A stretch of DNA of 21,781 bases from DASYML01 sp036399835 (GCA_036399835.1 DASWMI010000009.1:1-21781), one strand, 5' to 3'; counted from the first letter of the stretch, positions 7,958 through 15,316 are shown. Made by a program: numbers and translations. The notes: generated by a model not told the origin, from the letters alone.

Positions 7958-8009
7958 GACGATTTCTGTCGCGCGTGGCTCGCACGGTCCGCGAGCGACA
8001 GAAATCGTC
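7958..8009. repeat. Large hairpin in an intergenic gap (perfect 15-bp arms)
   Basis: GACGATTTCTGTCGC (7958-7972) and its exact reverse complement (7995-8009) flank a 22-nt loop. The stem can extend inwards by a few more pairs with two imperfections. It lies between the stop of the Zn-ribbon methyltransferase gene and the start of the next one, on the same transcript. No T-run follows on the minus strand, so this is not a classical terminator. It could be an RNA processing or stability element, a REP-like element, or a small mobile-repeat relic. Confidence 0.8.
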
Positions 8010-8023
8010 TTAAATAAATCCTC

Positions 8024-8938
8024 TCAAGAAAGCCCTTCAAGCTTTGTACAGCAGACGTAAATAGTATGGCCGCGCAGATAATGATGCAAACCCGTGCGTC
8101 TCAAAAGCGGCAACACCAGCTTGTGCGTCAGCCTGTATGCAAGTCCTGATAGAAGCCGTAGACGCGGCAGGCGATTAAGCTGTATGTCGCCGTACCAGTC
8201 AAGATGATAATCCATCAGCGGCTCGAATCTGATGCTCTCGATTTTCAGCGGAAACCTCGAAGGGAGATACTCAAAAACGCGGCTGGACCAGAGACTGACG
8301 TGATGCGGCGGCTGGTCCAGCAAATGATTCTCGACGTGGCGCAGAAACCCCTCGCTATCAGGGACGCTGAGCAGAAGTCGCCCGCCTGGCTTGAGCATGT
8401 TCAGGCAGTCTGCGATAAAGCATTCGGGGTCTGGAATATGTTCGAGCACTTGAAAACCGCAGACCGCGTCGAAGCTCTCGCTCTGTTCCTCTGAAAGCTC
8501 TTGCAGCGAGCGCCGATAAACAGGCCGCCCGGCCCGCTGCGCGAAAGAGATGGCACGGGTATTGAGCTCCAGCCCGGTGGCTTCGACCTGCTTCAAGCTC
8601 TCGGCGAGCGCGACAAAATCTCCACGGCCAGAGCCGATTTCAAGCAGCCTCTCTCCCGCGCGTAAATCCTCAAGCGCCGCGTCATATTCCCACTTGCGCG
8701 GCAGATAATACCAGTCAAACTCCTCCAGCTTTTCATAGAGTTGGTCTGAGCCAGCGAGCGCCGGATGAAAAAATTGAAGGCCGCAGGAATCGCAGCGATA
8801 AAGTTGAAGCTGGTCCTGGCCCTCCAGCTCGGAGGTAATATCCAGATGATAAGCGGCGCGCCAATCGGCTATCAGATTCGTGGCGAGGAGCGTCCTGACC
8901 GCAGTGGTATTTTCAGACTTACACAGAAGACAGTGCAT
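8024..8938 (-). CDS. SAM-dependent methyltransferase with N-terminal zinc-ribbon-like motif
   Basis: A 304-aa protein. The N-terminus carries two CxxC knuckles, CLLC (3-6) and CDSC (49-52), as in the C-methyltransferase/Methyltransf_23-type family whose members act on NDP-sugars. The SAM domain follows: LLEIGSGRGDF (98-108), ATGLELNTRAI (120-130), FDAVCGFQVLEHIPDPECF and NMLKPGGRLLLSVPD. The C-terminal part has HHVSLWSSRVFEYL and a basic end. By family resemblance the product may be a C- or O-methylated deoxysugar, but that is inference. The gene is preceded by a 176-bp gap containing an inverted repeat and followed by the 7958-8009 hairpin. The ATG has no Shine-Dalgarno. Confidence 0.9.
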   Translation of the reverse strand: MHCLLCKSENTTAVRTLLATNLIADWRAAYHLDITSELEGQDQLQLYRCDSCGLQFFHPALAGSDQLYEKLEEFDWYYLPRKWEYDAALEDLRAGERLLEIGSGRGDFVALAESLKQVEATGLELNTRAISFAQRAGRPVYRRSLQELSEEQSESFDAVCGFQVLEHIPDPECFIADCLNMLKPGGRLLLSVPDSEGFLRHVENHLLDQPPHHVSLWSSRVFEYLPSRFPLKIESIRFEPLMDYHLDWYGDIQLNRLPRLRLLSGLAYRLTHKLVLPLLRRTGLHHYLRGHTIYVCCTKLEGLS

Positions 8939-8987
8939 TACTTAATTGATAAACGATACTGAGAGAGTATTTCAAAACCCGGAGATG

Positions 8988-9076
8988 AGCCACAGAGGCA
9001 CAGAGAGTAGATGAATCAGGATGTGATAAGACTGTTCAACTCATCTTTCCTGTTTATTCTCCGTGTCTCCGTGCCT
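8988..9076. repeat. Inverted pair of 8-nt repeats (CACAGAGG / TCTCCGTG type)
   Basis: The left arm (8988-9006) contains CACAGAGG and CACAGAGA. The right arm (9058-9076) contains TCTCCGTG twice and is an imperfect reverse complement, about 15 of 19 matching. It fills most of the 176-bp gap between the HlpA-like glycosyltransferase gene and the Zn-ribbon methyltransferase gene. A TGGTCCA palindrome at 9100-9106 is in the same gap. Confidence 0.6.
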
Positions 9077-9114
9077 GCGGTAGCTAGTTCTGCGAGCTAT
9101 GGTCCAGTCTCCTG

Positions 9115-10104
9115 CTATTTAGTCTGGTTCTCTGCCAGCGTGGAACGCTCGGGTGTTTGCGTTGCAGCCGGTTTGTCTTGAAGGCCCGAGACGAGGCGCG
9201 CGAGTCTCTGGCGTAGACGCTGCGGCAGGCCGCGATTGGTCCAATCGGCAAAGACCTTCTCGAAAGTAAACTGGTCCGCCTCTCTGTTTTTTATCACGCA
9301 CGGAGGATGACGGAGCGGAAATTGCAGCTCTTCGGTCGGCAGATTGGCCGTCAGGCTCTCGGCTTTGGTGTGCGTGGCATCATCTCCCCAACCGATGTTG
9401 GAAATCAGGTTGACTTCGGGCAGCGCGGCCATCCCGCTTTGCGACCAGCAGGCAAAGCTCCACTGGTAATCCCATGTGTCAATCTGTCCGGCGTGCGTTT
9501 TATCGAAGATGGCGCGAAAGTATTCGACCGCGCGTGCGTCGCCGAGCACGTCCGCGAGCCAGCCCGTCTCGCGCAGCGCCGGCCAGTGCCGCATCTCTAC
9601 ATCATAATGTTGCCAGGCGCGCCTCCATGATGCCCAACCCCAGATGTGCAGAAAGCGCGAGAAGTAGTAGCTGAAGGGCGTGCGCCGCTGACCGAATTGA
9701 AAGTTGTCTCCGCTAATCGCCATGATACGCTCATCATCGCGATACCTTTCGAGCAGCTCCGCGCAGTAACGAAAAAAGCTTAGGTGCGGCAGGCAATCGT
9801 CTTCGAGGATGATGGCCTCCTCGCATTGCTCGAAGACCCAATCGAGACCTGAAGAGACGCGTTTGCGGCAGCCCAGATTCTTGTCAGAGAGGTTGGTCAG
9901 CACTTCGCAGTCCCAGTTAATCTGGTCCAGGACAGAGCGCGCGGCGGCACACCTCTCTTCCTCTTCCGGAAAGCGCGGGCCGTCGGCCACAATCAGGAGT
10001 CGGCGCGGTCTGGCGCGTGCAATCTCCTGGAAGACCCTGCGCGTGCGTTCAGGGCGATTGAAGATCAGGAAGGCAACCGGAGTCTGTAAAACGAAATCTT
10101 CCAT
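9115..10104 (-). CDS. Nucleotide-diphospho-sugar transferase (HlpA/GNT-I-like GT-A glycosyltransferase)
   Basis: A 329-aa GT-A-fold protein. VAFLIFNRPERTRRVF (10-25) is the signature N-terminal strand-helix of the HlpA-like family. VADGPR (39-44) and NLGCRKRVSSGLDWVF (76-91) follow. ILEDDCLP (99-106) holds the EDD that replaces the DXD metal site. FLHIWGWASWRRAWQHYD (151-168) matches the family's aromatic acceptor loop. The C-terminal 50 residues are basic and low-complexity. The family is common in polysaccharide clusters; the old haemolysin-like label is misleading. It starts 12 nt after the stop of the preceding methyltransferase gene, with a short GGA upstream of the ATG, so co-transcription is near certain. 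Donor and acceptor are unknown. Confidence 0.9.
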   Translation of the reverse strand: MEDFVLQTPVAFLIFNRPERTRRVFQEIARARPRRLLIVADGPRFPEEEERCAAARSVLDQINWDCEVLTNLSDKNLGCRKRVSSGLDWVFEQCEEAIILEDDCLPHLSFFRYCAELLERYRDDERIMAISGDNFQFGQRRTPFSYYFSRFLHIWGWASWRRAWQHYDVEMRHWPALRETGWLADVLGDARAVEYFRAIFDKTHAGQIDTWDYQWSFACWSQSGMAALPEVNLISNIGWGDDATHTKAESLTANLPTEELQFPLRHPPCVIKNREADQFTFEKVFADWTNRGLPQRLRQRLARLVSGLQDKPAATQTPERSTLAENQTK

Positions 10105-10116
10105 TTTCCGTGCGGG

Positions 10117-10803
10117 CTACTTGACGGCCTCTACATAGAGGCTCTCGAAAGCGCGTGCCTCCGTGTCCAGGTTCTGCATGCGCGGGTGCAGAGAGCGCCC
10201 GAACTCCTGTTTCATGGCCTCGGAAAACCCTGCGCGGCTGAGCAGGAGCAGCAGCGAAGGAGCATCATAGGCCCACAGATGCTGCCCGCCTTCGCGCATC
10301 ATCTGGTTGATACGGTCGAGCGGCGTGCGTATCGGCTCTGTAAAGCCAGGGTGTCGCAGAAACTCATCTTCATCAGCATAGGCGCGCAGGAAACGGCCCG
10401 CATCCGGCGTCGAGATGCGTAGGACGCCTCCAGGCTGTAAGACGCGCTGGCATTCCTGGACCAGTCTTTCGGCGTCATCTCTGGAAAGATGCTCTATCAC
10501 GTGCTCGCTGAAGATGGCTGCGCAGCTATCGTTGGCGAAGGGCAGAGGGCGGCGCAAATCCCAGACAATATCAACGTGCTCGCCGCGCGCGATGTCAACG
10601 TTGAGCCAGCCCGGCTTGGGGTTATGCCCGCACCCCAGGTTGACGTGCAAATCGGAACGAGGAAGCGTGGAGAGACGCTCCAGCGTGCGGCGCTGCGCCA
10701 TCCAGTCATGATAGGGAGCGGAAATGCGGTTGGCTCTCTCGCGGCCCAGGATACCGACTACTCTCTTTTTGAGTCGCTGAACAGTCGTTTTCACTAAACT
10801 CAT
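10117..10803 (-). CDS. SAM-dependent methyltransferase (Methyltransf_11 type)
   Basis: A class I methyltransferase of 228 aa from the ATG at 10803. Numbering from an upstream TTG at 10869 (250 aa), it has VNLGCGHNPKPGWLNVDI (76-93), a glycine-rich motif I with an acidic end to strand 2. AAIFSEHVIEHLS (117-129) and QRVLQPGGVLRISTPD (141-156) follow. HLWAYDAPSLLLLLSRAGF closes the fold. It resembles the 7100-7942 protein in layout but not closely in sequence. I prefer the inner ATG because homologous proteins generally begin near this point and the residues before it look unstructured. The ATG at 10848 and TTG at 10869 remain possible, and no start has a good Shine-Dalgarno. A polysaccharide-modifying role is inferred from context. 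Confidence 0.85.
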   Translation of the reverse strand: MSLVKTTVQRLKKRVVGILGRERANRISAPYHDWMAQRRTLERLSTLPRSDLHVNLGCGHNPKPGWLNVDIARGEHVDIVWDLRRPLPFANDSCAAIFSEHVIEHLSRDDAERLVQECQRVLQPGGVLRISTPDAGRFLRAYADEDEFLRHPGFTEPIRTPLDRINQMMREGGQHLWAYDAPSLLLLLSRAGFSEAMKQEFGRSLHPRMQNLDTEARAFESLYVEAVK

Positions 10804-10903
10804 TTTTGCGACGCGATCTTCAAACGCCAGGCCCTCTTGCGCGAGCATCTTTGTAGATGCGGAGGACAAATCTTAAAGCCCTTTGCTCTGATTGCTGATG
10901 CTT

Positions 10904-11896
10904 CTATGGCTTCGGGAATGACCGCTTGTACCATTCGATCATCTCCGCTATACCTTCGCGGAGCGTGACCTGCGGTTGATAATTGTCCGTCAGGTCGCGC
11001 AGCCGTGCGGCGTCCGCACACTTGCGAAAGCGGCCTTCGGGCTTGCTGGTGTCAAAGACGATTTCGGGCGAGACTCCGGCCACCTCGCAGATCAACGTGA
11101 CAAGCTCCGCAATCGTCACGTCCGTGTCATAGCCTATGTTGACGGGAATCCCGACCGCGTCCTTTTCGACAATCTTCATCAGGAGGCGCATGGCGTCACG
11201 CGCGTGCAGAAAGTTGCGGCGCTGTTGGCCGCTGCCCCAGACCATCAAGGGGTTTTCCTCTCCGTCCATGATGCGCTTGACGAGGGCCGGGATGACGTGG
11301 GCTTTATCCTCCGTGCCCCAGCGATAATTTCCGCCATACGGATTGAAGGGACGCACGATGCTGACCTTCATTCCGTAATCGCGCGCGTAGTATTCGCCCG
11401 CCAGTTCCTGTATACGCTTGGCCCAGCCGTAGCCCTCATTGACGCTTTCGGGTTTGCCCGTAAACGTCTCAAGCTCAGGGGTCGGAATCGGCGCATCATC
11501 CGGGTAGACGCAGGACGAGCTGACGATCAAATAACGCTCGACGTTATTCTTGCGCGCAGCTTCTAGTGGGGTCAGCGTGCAGAGCAGGTTATAGGTGAGC
11601 ATCTCGCCGTTGTGAGCGCGGCTGTATTCCATGCCGTAGGCTTTGGCCGCGAGGTTGAGCACCACGTCCTGCCCTCTGGTCACGCGCTCACAAACGCCAG
11701 CATCGCGCAGGTCTTCGTTAACGAACTCGACCTCTTTCTTCACCGACTCAAGATTATCTATATATCCGTTCTCAAGATTATCAATCACCGTCACGCGCGC
11801 GCCCGCCTCGACCAGCAGCGGCGTCAGGTACGAACCCAGAAAGCCGCAACCGCCGCCGACGAGCACACGCTTGTTCTGCCAAAAATTATTCTGCAT
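10904..11896 (-). CDS. NAD-dependent epimerase/dehydratase (extended SDR, nucleotide-sugar enzyme)
   Basis: A 330-aa extended short-chain dehydrogenase. Numbering from the ATG at 11896, the NAD-binding GGGCGFLGS is at 14-22 and an acidic IDNLENG at 38-44. VSSSCVYPDDA (125-135) gives the catalytic Ser. YGWAK (156-160) gives the Tyr/Lys pair, and RPFNPYGGNYRWG (182-194) follows. The overall pattern is closest to GDP-mannose 3,5-epimerase, GDP-fucose synthase or UDP-glucose 4-epimerase relatives. It would supply an epimerised or deoxygenated NDP-sugar to the glycosyltransferases around it; the exact substrate is not readable. The start is supported by AAGGA (11902-11906) 5 nt before the ATG. Upstream in-frame codons up to 11953 lack this. 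Confidence 0.92.
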   Translation of the reverse strand: MQNNFWQNKRVLVGGGCGFLGSYLTPLLVEAGARVTVIDNLENGYIDNLESVKKEVEFVNEDLRDAGVCERVTRGQDVVLNLAAKAYGMEYSRAHNGEMLTYNLLCTLTPLEAARKNNVERYLIVSSSCVYPDDAPIPTPELETFTGKPESVNEGYGWAKRIQELAGEYYARDYGMKVSIVRPFNPYGGNYRWGTEDKAHVIPALVKRIMDGEENPLMVWGSGQQRRNFLHARDAMRLLMKIVEKDAVGIPVNIGYDTDVTIAELVTLICEVAGVSPEIVFDTSKPEGRFRKCADAARLRDLTDNYQPQVTLREGIAEMIEWYKRSFPKP

Positions 11897-11901
11897 TAGA
11901 T

Positions 11902-11906
11902 TCCTT
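11902..11906 (-). promoter_or_regulatory. Shine-Dalgarno of the epimerase gene (decides the start)
   Basis: AAGGA on the minus strand, 5 nt before the ATG at 11894-11896. It argues against the longer frame that begins at 11953. Confidence 0.6.
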
Positions 11907-12003
11907 TGTCTCCCGACCATGCTGGTGAAATTTGATTGTAAGCGTGCCCTCAAACCTTACCATACCGCCGTGAAACGCTCAAAGAGCAACGATGAACGCG
12001 GTA

Positions 12004-12104
12004 GCATGAAGGATGAAGGAAAAGCTATTGCCGGATTAGTTCACTGGTCCAATAGTTCGACGAGCCGATGCCTTCAGTTGCTTCCAGCTTATCCTTCATC
12101 ATGC
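12004..12104. repeat. Imperfect inverted repeat (GAAGGAT units) in a 213-bp gap
   Basis: GCATGAAGGATGAAGGAAAAGC (12004-12025), split by a 4-nt indel relative to its partner, pairs with the segment at 12087-12104 (GCTTATCCTTCATCATGC). The loop contains a TGGTCCA palindrome (12045-12051) and an ATTAGTTCACTGG stretch resembling part of the repeat at 15250-15304. It lies between the GT-A-like gene and the epimerase gene. Nothing else is recognisable in 11897-12109. Confidence 0.5.
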
Positions 12105-12109
12105 CTGCT

Positions 12110-13030
12110 TCAGCCTTGCTCTTCTATTCGCCAGACGCGCTCGGCGAGTTGGACTTCGCGGCGGTCCGCCAGTCCCCAGTTGTCCGCGTTGTGGTAGGGG
12201 AGGTTATCGAGCGAGGCCCATTCGCCGTGATGCGGTTGCAGCTTTTCGGTGCAGGAGGTCGGATGCGTCAGGTGCAGGACGTGGCCTGCGCGCCTGATGG
12301 TCGCGCCGTGGGCCAGCATCTGCGCCGTCCCGCGCGTGTCGCAGCCGATGCGATGCTTGACCATCGTCTCGTCGTAGCCGCGCGTGCGCTCCCACATCTC
12401 TTTGCTTGCCAGCACAAACTCGCCCGTGCCGAGTTGTTGATATGGAATAAAGCGACCGAAACGCAGGCTGTCAAGGAGACCTATACGCTTCTGCTCGGCT
12501 TCGCGCCAGGGAATGTCGACACGCTCGGCGGTCCAGGCCACGTCGGGCGCGAGCGGCGTGTCCAGGATCATGTTGATGGTATCGAAGCTGAGGGCCGCGT
12601 CGGCGTTGGTCGCCATAATCCAGGGAGAGCTGGCGCGGCGTATCCCTACGTTCTTGGCGTGATACTCAAGCACAGCGACGTGTACGTTCTGACAGATGCG
12701 GGCGTGAATCTCCGGCGTGACGACATAGGCCCGCAGGCAATCGAATCTTTCGGCCAGCCCGTAAGCGAGCAGCTCCCTATCGGGCAAAGGATTCCATTCG
12801 ACGAAGACCACCTCGCTAACGAGATAGCGTATGTTCCACTCGATGGTGGCATAGAGCCGCTCGCGAAAGTCCGACATATAGTCGTCATTACGCCCGACCA
12901 TCACGGCGGCTATCGCGGGGCGCTCCCCTTTGCGACGCGCACTCAGCCTAGCCAGATTTCCAAGCCCGCTCAGCGCATGACCCGTCCGCTGCTGCGCCTG
13001 GCCCAGACGATAAATAACCCCTTTGAGCAC
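12110..13030 (-). CDS. GT-A-like predicted glycosyltransferase (VGRND type)
   Basis: A 306-aa protein with a GT2-like GT-A layout but divergent motifs. It has a basic N-terminus, then AAVMVGRNDDYMSDF (41-55) in place of the usual first strand. EVVFVEWNP (73-81) replaces the VVDDGS segment. AKNVGIRRASSPWIMATNADAAL (125-147) ends in NADA as the metal-site equivalent. GEFVLASKEMWERTRGYDE follows, like the family's acceptor helix. The C-terminus is rich in His and Trp (LHLTHPTSC, QPHHGEW). I recognise this as a glycosyltransferase-like family found in polysaccharide clusters, but no donor can be named. The start is GTG with AAGGA close upstream (short spacing), so the exact start is only moderately sure. 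Perfect inverted repeats lie just upstream. Confidence 0.8.
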   Translation of the reverse strand: MLKGVIYRLGQAQQRTGHALSGLGNLARLSARRKGERPAIAAVMVGRNDDYMSDFRERLYATIEWNIRYLVSEVVFVEWNPLPDRELLAYGLAERFDCLRAYVVTPEIHARICQNVHVAVLEYHAKNVGIRRASSPWIMATNADAALSFDTINMILDTPLAPDVAWTAERVDIPWREAEQKRIGLLDSLRFGRFIPYQQLGTGEFVLASKEMWERTRGYDETMVKHRIGCDTRGTAQMLAHGATIRRAGHVLHLTHPTSCTEKLQPHHGEWASLDNLPYHNADNWGLADRREVQLAERVWRIEEQG

Positions 13031-13056
13031 GATTCCTTGATCTCTCCTATTTAGTC

Positions 13057-13120
13057 GGTGACAAGTGACAGGTGACGGGTAAGAGCAAGGATTTCATCCT
13101 GTCACCTGTCACTTGTCACC
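13057..13120. repeat. Perfect 20-bp inverted repeat of heptads (GGTGACA type)
   Basis: The left arm (13057-13076) is GGTGACA, AGTGACA, GGTGAC. The right arm (13101-13120) is its exact reverse complement, with a 24-nt loop. It occupies the 97-bp gap between the methyltransferase gene (stop at 13128) and the GT-A-like gene (start 13030). It is the same repeat family as 1198-1287, about 12 kb away, and this copy is perfect while the other has decayed. Confidence 0.9.
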
Positions 13121-13127
13121 TATACAG

Positions 13128-14024
13128 TTAAGCACGCTTGCCGCTGGCCTTGAGCGCCTCGTATTTAAGACGGCTGCCGACGCGCCGCCATAAGGGTCTG
13201 GTGTCTGGTCCAGAGGGTGGCGCGAGCGTCGGTACTCGATACGCGGGCACGGTCGGGACAGGCTCTTCCGTCTCCCTGTATCGCGTCTCGACCTGACGGT
13301 CTTCCTTGACCAGCGTCATCCCGAAGACATCAGCCGGGCGCTTCTGGTCCTCCGCAAACATCCCGAAACGGCGTGTCGGCCACCGCAGGTCGAAAGGCTC
13401 CATGAGGACCATCCCCGAATCCCAGACGAGGTCGAGCGGGCGGTTTAGCTCAAACCACATGCTCATGTCCACCGTGATGATAGCCCTCCCGCCGGGTTTG
13501 AGTATGCGCGCTATCTCCTGTATGCCGCGCCGCCTGACATCCGCCGGGACATGCTCCATCACGCTGAGCGAAAAGACGCGGTCTTGCGAGTCGGATTCGA
13601 GCGGAATCGAGTTGAAGTCTCCCTCAAGCACACGCAAGCCCGTGCGCTCTATAAACTCGCGGCTGACGCCGAAGTGGTTCATCCCCGTCTCGAAAATGTC
13701 CGGATCCACGCCCGTCACGTCGCATCCGGCGTGCTCTTTGAGATAGATGACGAAGGGGGTCATCCCGCAGCCGATGTCCGCGACCTTCATCCCAGGCTCA
13801 AGCTCTGCGGCCAGGATGGCGAACGGAAATTCCCACATCCGCGCGGCGAAAAATTCGGGCGCTTCGAGCAGCCCCACGGACCAGGGAAACTGCAAGCCGT
13901 TGGTGGGCCTGTGCTCTGTCAACCCATACTTGATGTGCAGCTTGTTGATGTCCCTGTTAATCGCCATGAACTCCGGCGACATGACATCCTCGACGACCGC
14001 AAACCTGCTAAAACGTTGTTCCAT
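13128..14024 (-). CDS. SAM-dependent methyltransferase with long N-terminal lead
   Basis: A 298-aa class I methyltransferase. Residues 1-78 precede the core. Then VADIGCGMTPFVIYL (81-95), VTGVDPDIF (103-111), EGDFNSIPLESDSQD (134-148), FSLSVMEHVP (151-160) and ARILKPGGRAIITVDMS (172-188). After 190, WFELNRPLDLVWDSG and a proline-rich stretch (about 250-280) lead to a basic tail, perhaps for membrane contact. The ATG is preceded by GAGGG at 6 nt (14031-14035), giving a confident start. It sits between a GT2 and a GT-A-like gene, which suggests methylation of the growing glycan or its precursor. The acceptor is unknown. Confidence 0.9.
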   Translation of the reverse strand: MEQRFSRFAVVEDVMSPEFMAINRDINKLHIKYGLTEHRPTNGLQFPWSVGLLEAPEFFAARMWEFPFAILAAELEPGMKVADIGCGMTPFVIYLKEHAGCDVTGVDPDIFETGMNHFGVSREFIERTGLRVLEGDFNSIPLESDSQDRVFSLSVMEHVPADVRRRGIQEIARILKPGGRAIITVDMSMWFELNRPLDLVWDSGMVLMEPFDLRWPTRRFGMFAEDQKRPADVFGMTLVKEDRQVETRYRETEEPVPTVPAYRVPTLAPPSGPDTRPLWRRVGSRLKYEALKASGKRA

Positions 14025-14048
14025 GTCTTCCCCTCGACAATGATGAAA

Positions 14049-14075
14049 GCAGGCTTAAAAGATTCTTACGCCTGC
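14049..14075. repeat. Short inverted repeat in the leader of the methyltransferase gene
   Basis: GCAGGC (14049-14054) and GCCTGC (14070-14075) form a 6-bp GC stem with a 15-nt loop, about 25 nt upstream of the ATG at 14024. It could be a leader hairpin or chance. Confidence 0.25.
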
Positions 14076-14110
14076 CGTATGAAAAATTGCTGCGCTTCGG
14101 GCTTTGATTC

Positions 14111-14139
14111 TAAAACCGAAAACTCCTTGCGGAAGAGTT
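14111..14139 (-). terminator. Possible weak intrinsic terminator after the GT2 gene
   Basis: On the minus strand, AACTCTT and AAGGAGTT-like arms (14121-14139) form a roughly 7-bp stem with one G-U pair, followed by TTCGGTTTTA. It lies in the 206-bp gap between the GT2 and methyltransferase genes. The stem is AT-rich and the T-tract interrupted, so termination would be partial at best. A TGGACCA palindrome (14193-14199) is also in this gap. Confidence 0.3.
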
Positions 14140-14230
14140 CAAAGTGAGGCCACGCGAGCGTGAGACGATAAAGACCCCGTCAACTCTCGGTCTGGACCAT
14201 GATGAGAGCAGAGCTTTTGATTATCTCCCG

Positions 14231-15187
14231 TTATCCTTCCTGACGCCGCTTGACGTTGCCGATGACATAACTCTTCGAGATGGCCGCGAGCCTGCGCGGG
14301 CGCAAGATTTCCTGCGGCGAAGCCTTGACCGCGCGCCATAAAAAGGGGAGCGCCTGCGGAAGCTGTCCGTCGCGCGCCTGCGCATGATACTGGTCCAAGA
14401 GTACACGCGCCGCGTTATCAAAGACCTGCGCCACGTAAGCCTGCCCCGCGCGAAAGCTCTTGCGACACTCGGCGCAGTTCGGATGCAGGTGCTCGCGCTG
14501 AGCATCGAGCGTCTTTTGCAGAGCCTCGGCCAGCCATCTTTTGTCGGAAACAGTCTGCTCCGCAAAGAGCCTGTATTCCGTCAGCACCTGGTCCACCACG
14601 ACCAGCGGGTAATGACGCGCGACGCTCAGCCAGAGGTCCCAGTCCGCCACGCCGACACGCGCGGGGTCTGTCAGCCCGTGCTCTTTGAGAAAGCTGCGGC
14701 GCAGAAGACCGGAAGAGACGCTGTAGCGCGATTCGCGCAGGAAGGCATGAAAGGCTTCATGAGATGAGAGCTGAAAAGCCTTGCCCGACAGATTTTCAGG
14801 CTCAAAGGTAGTCTCTCCCTGCCCGTTGATAACGCGCCTTTCGGTCAGGATGGCCCGCGCTTCAGGGAAAGCCCGCGCGGCCTCCAACTGTCTTTCAAGC
14901 TTGGCGGGCAGCCAGCGGTCGTCGTGGTCCATAATGGCAATCCATTCGCCGCCCGCCTCAAACATCGCGCGCGCGCGAGAACCCGCGCCCATCGTCCCGT
15001 CGTTCTCCTGGTAGATATACTTGAGCCGCTCACCGAAAGAAGCGCAGACCTCCCCCGTGTGGTCCGTCGAGCCGTCATCCACGACGATAATCTCGTCCGG
15101 CAAGCGTGTCTGCGCCAGCACGCTCTCAATCGCCTCGCGTAAATATTCCGCGGCGTTAAAGGTCGGGATGACGGCGCTAACTAACAT
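14231..15187 (-). CDS. GT2-family glycosyltransferase with HxHxxCxxC motif in the C-terminal region
   Basis: A 318-aa inverting GT-A glycosyltransferase. Numbering from one codon upstream (TTG), it has VSAVIPTFNAAEYL (4-17), VVDDGSTD (36-43) for nucleotide binding, MDHDD (87-91) for the metal-binding DXD, and GVADWDLWLSVA (180-191) near the catalytic base. The C-terminal region has HLHPNCAEC (234-242), an HxHxxCxxC arrangement that could bind zinc, followed by helices that look like a small TPR-like tail. The start is the ATG at 15187 because GAGGAG lies 8 nt upstream (15196-15201). It probably adds one sugar residue to the glycan repeat. Confidence 0.93.
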   Translation of the reverse strand: MLVSAVIPTFNAAEYLREAIESVLAQTRLPDEIIVVDDGSTDHTGEVCASFGERLKYIYQENDGTMGAGSRARAMFEAGGEWIAIMDHDDRWLPAKLERQLEAARAFPEARAILTERRVINGQGETTFEPENLSGKAFQLSSHEAFHAFLRESRYSVSSGLLRRSFLKEHGLTDPARVGVADWDLWLSVARHYPLVVVDQVLTEYRLFAEQTVSDKRWLAEALQKTLDAQREHLHPNCAECRKSFRAGQAYVAQVFDNAARVLLDQYHAQARDGQLPQALPFLWRAVKASPQEILRPRRLAAISKSYVIGNVKRRQEG

Positions 15188-15195
15188 CAAGACTG

Positions 15196-15201
15196 CTCCT
15201 C
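15196..15201 (-). promoter_or_regulatory. Shine-Dalgarno of the GT2 gene
   Basis: GAGGAG on the minus strand, 8 nt before the ATG at 15185-15187. It is one of the best ribosome-binding sites in the window and fixes the start. Confidence 0.6.
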
Positions 15202-15249
15202 AAAGAAAACTATCAACGCGGCTGCGATGAGCTGAAGAGATTTGCTCGC

Positions 15250-15304
15250 TGATTCACTGGACCAGTAAATCAATCAATTAGTGAATCAACAAATCAATGG
15301 ACCA
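15250..15304. repeat. Inverted and heptad-like repeat (TGATTCA / TGGACCA) between the DegT and GT2 genes
   Basis: TGATTCACT (15250-15258) and its exact reverse complement AGTGAATCA (15280-15288) enclose a CTGGACCAG palindrome (15257-15265). AAATCAATGGACCA follows, a second copy of the TGGWCCA core (15298-15304). AATCAA-like units recur about every 7-8 nt. It fills the middle of the 129-bp gap. Confidence 0.6.
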
Positions 15305-15316
15305 ACAGCTTTTCCT

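Noticed and set aside
7958..8009. Rho-independent terminator
   Set aside because: The stem is strong but no T-run follows on the minus strand, and the next gene starts close by in the same direction.
9115..10104. Haemolysin
   Set aside because: Homologues are sometimes labelled haemolytic protein HlpA, but the motifs are those of a GT-A nucleotide-sugar transferase and the context is glycan synthesis.
12068..13054. Long open frame on the plus strand (328 codons)
   Set aside because: It mirrors the GT-A-like gene on the minus strand; the antisense translation has no domain or motif, and the minus product matches a glycosyltransferase layout.
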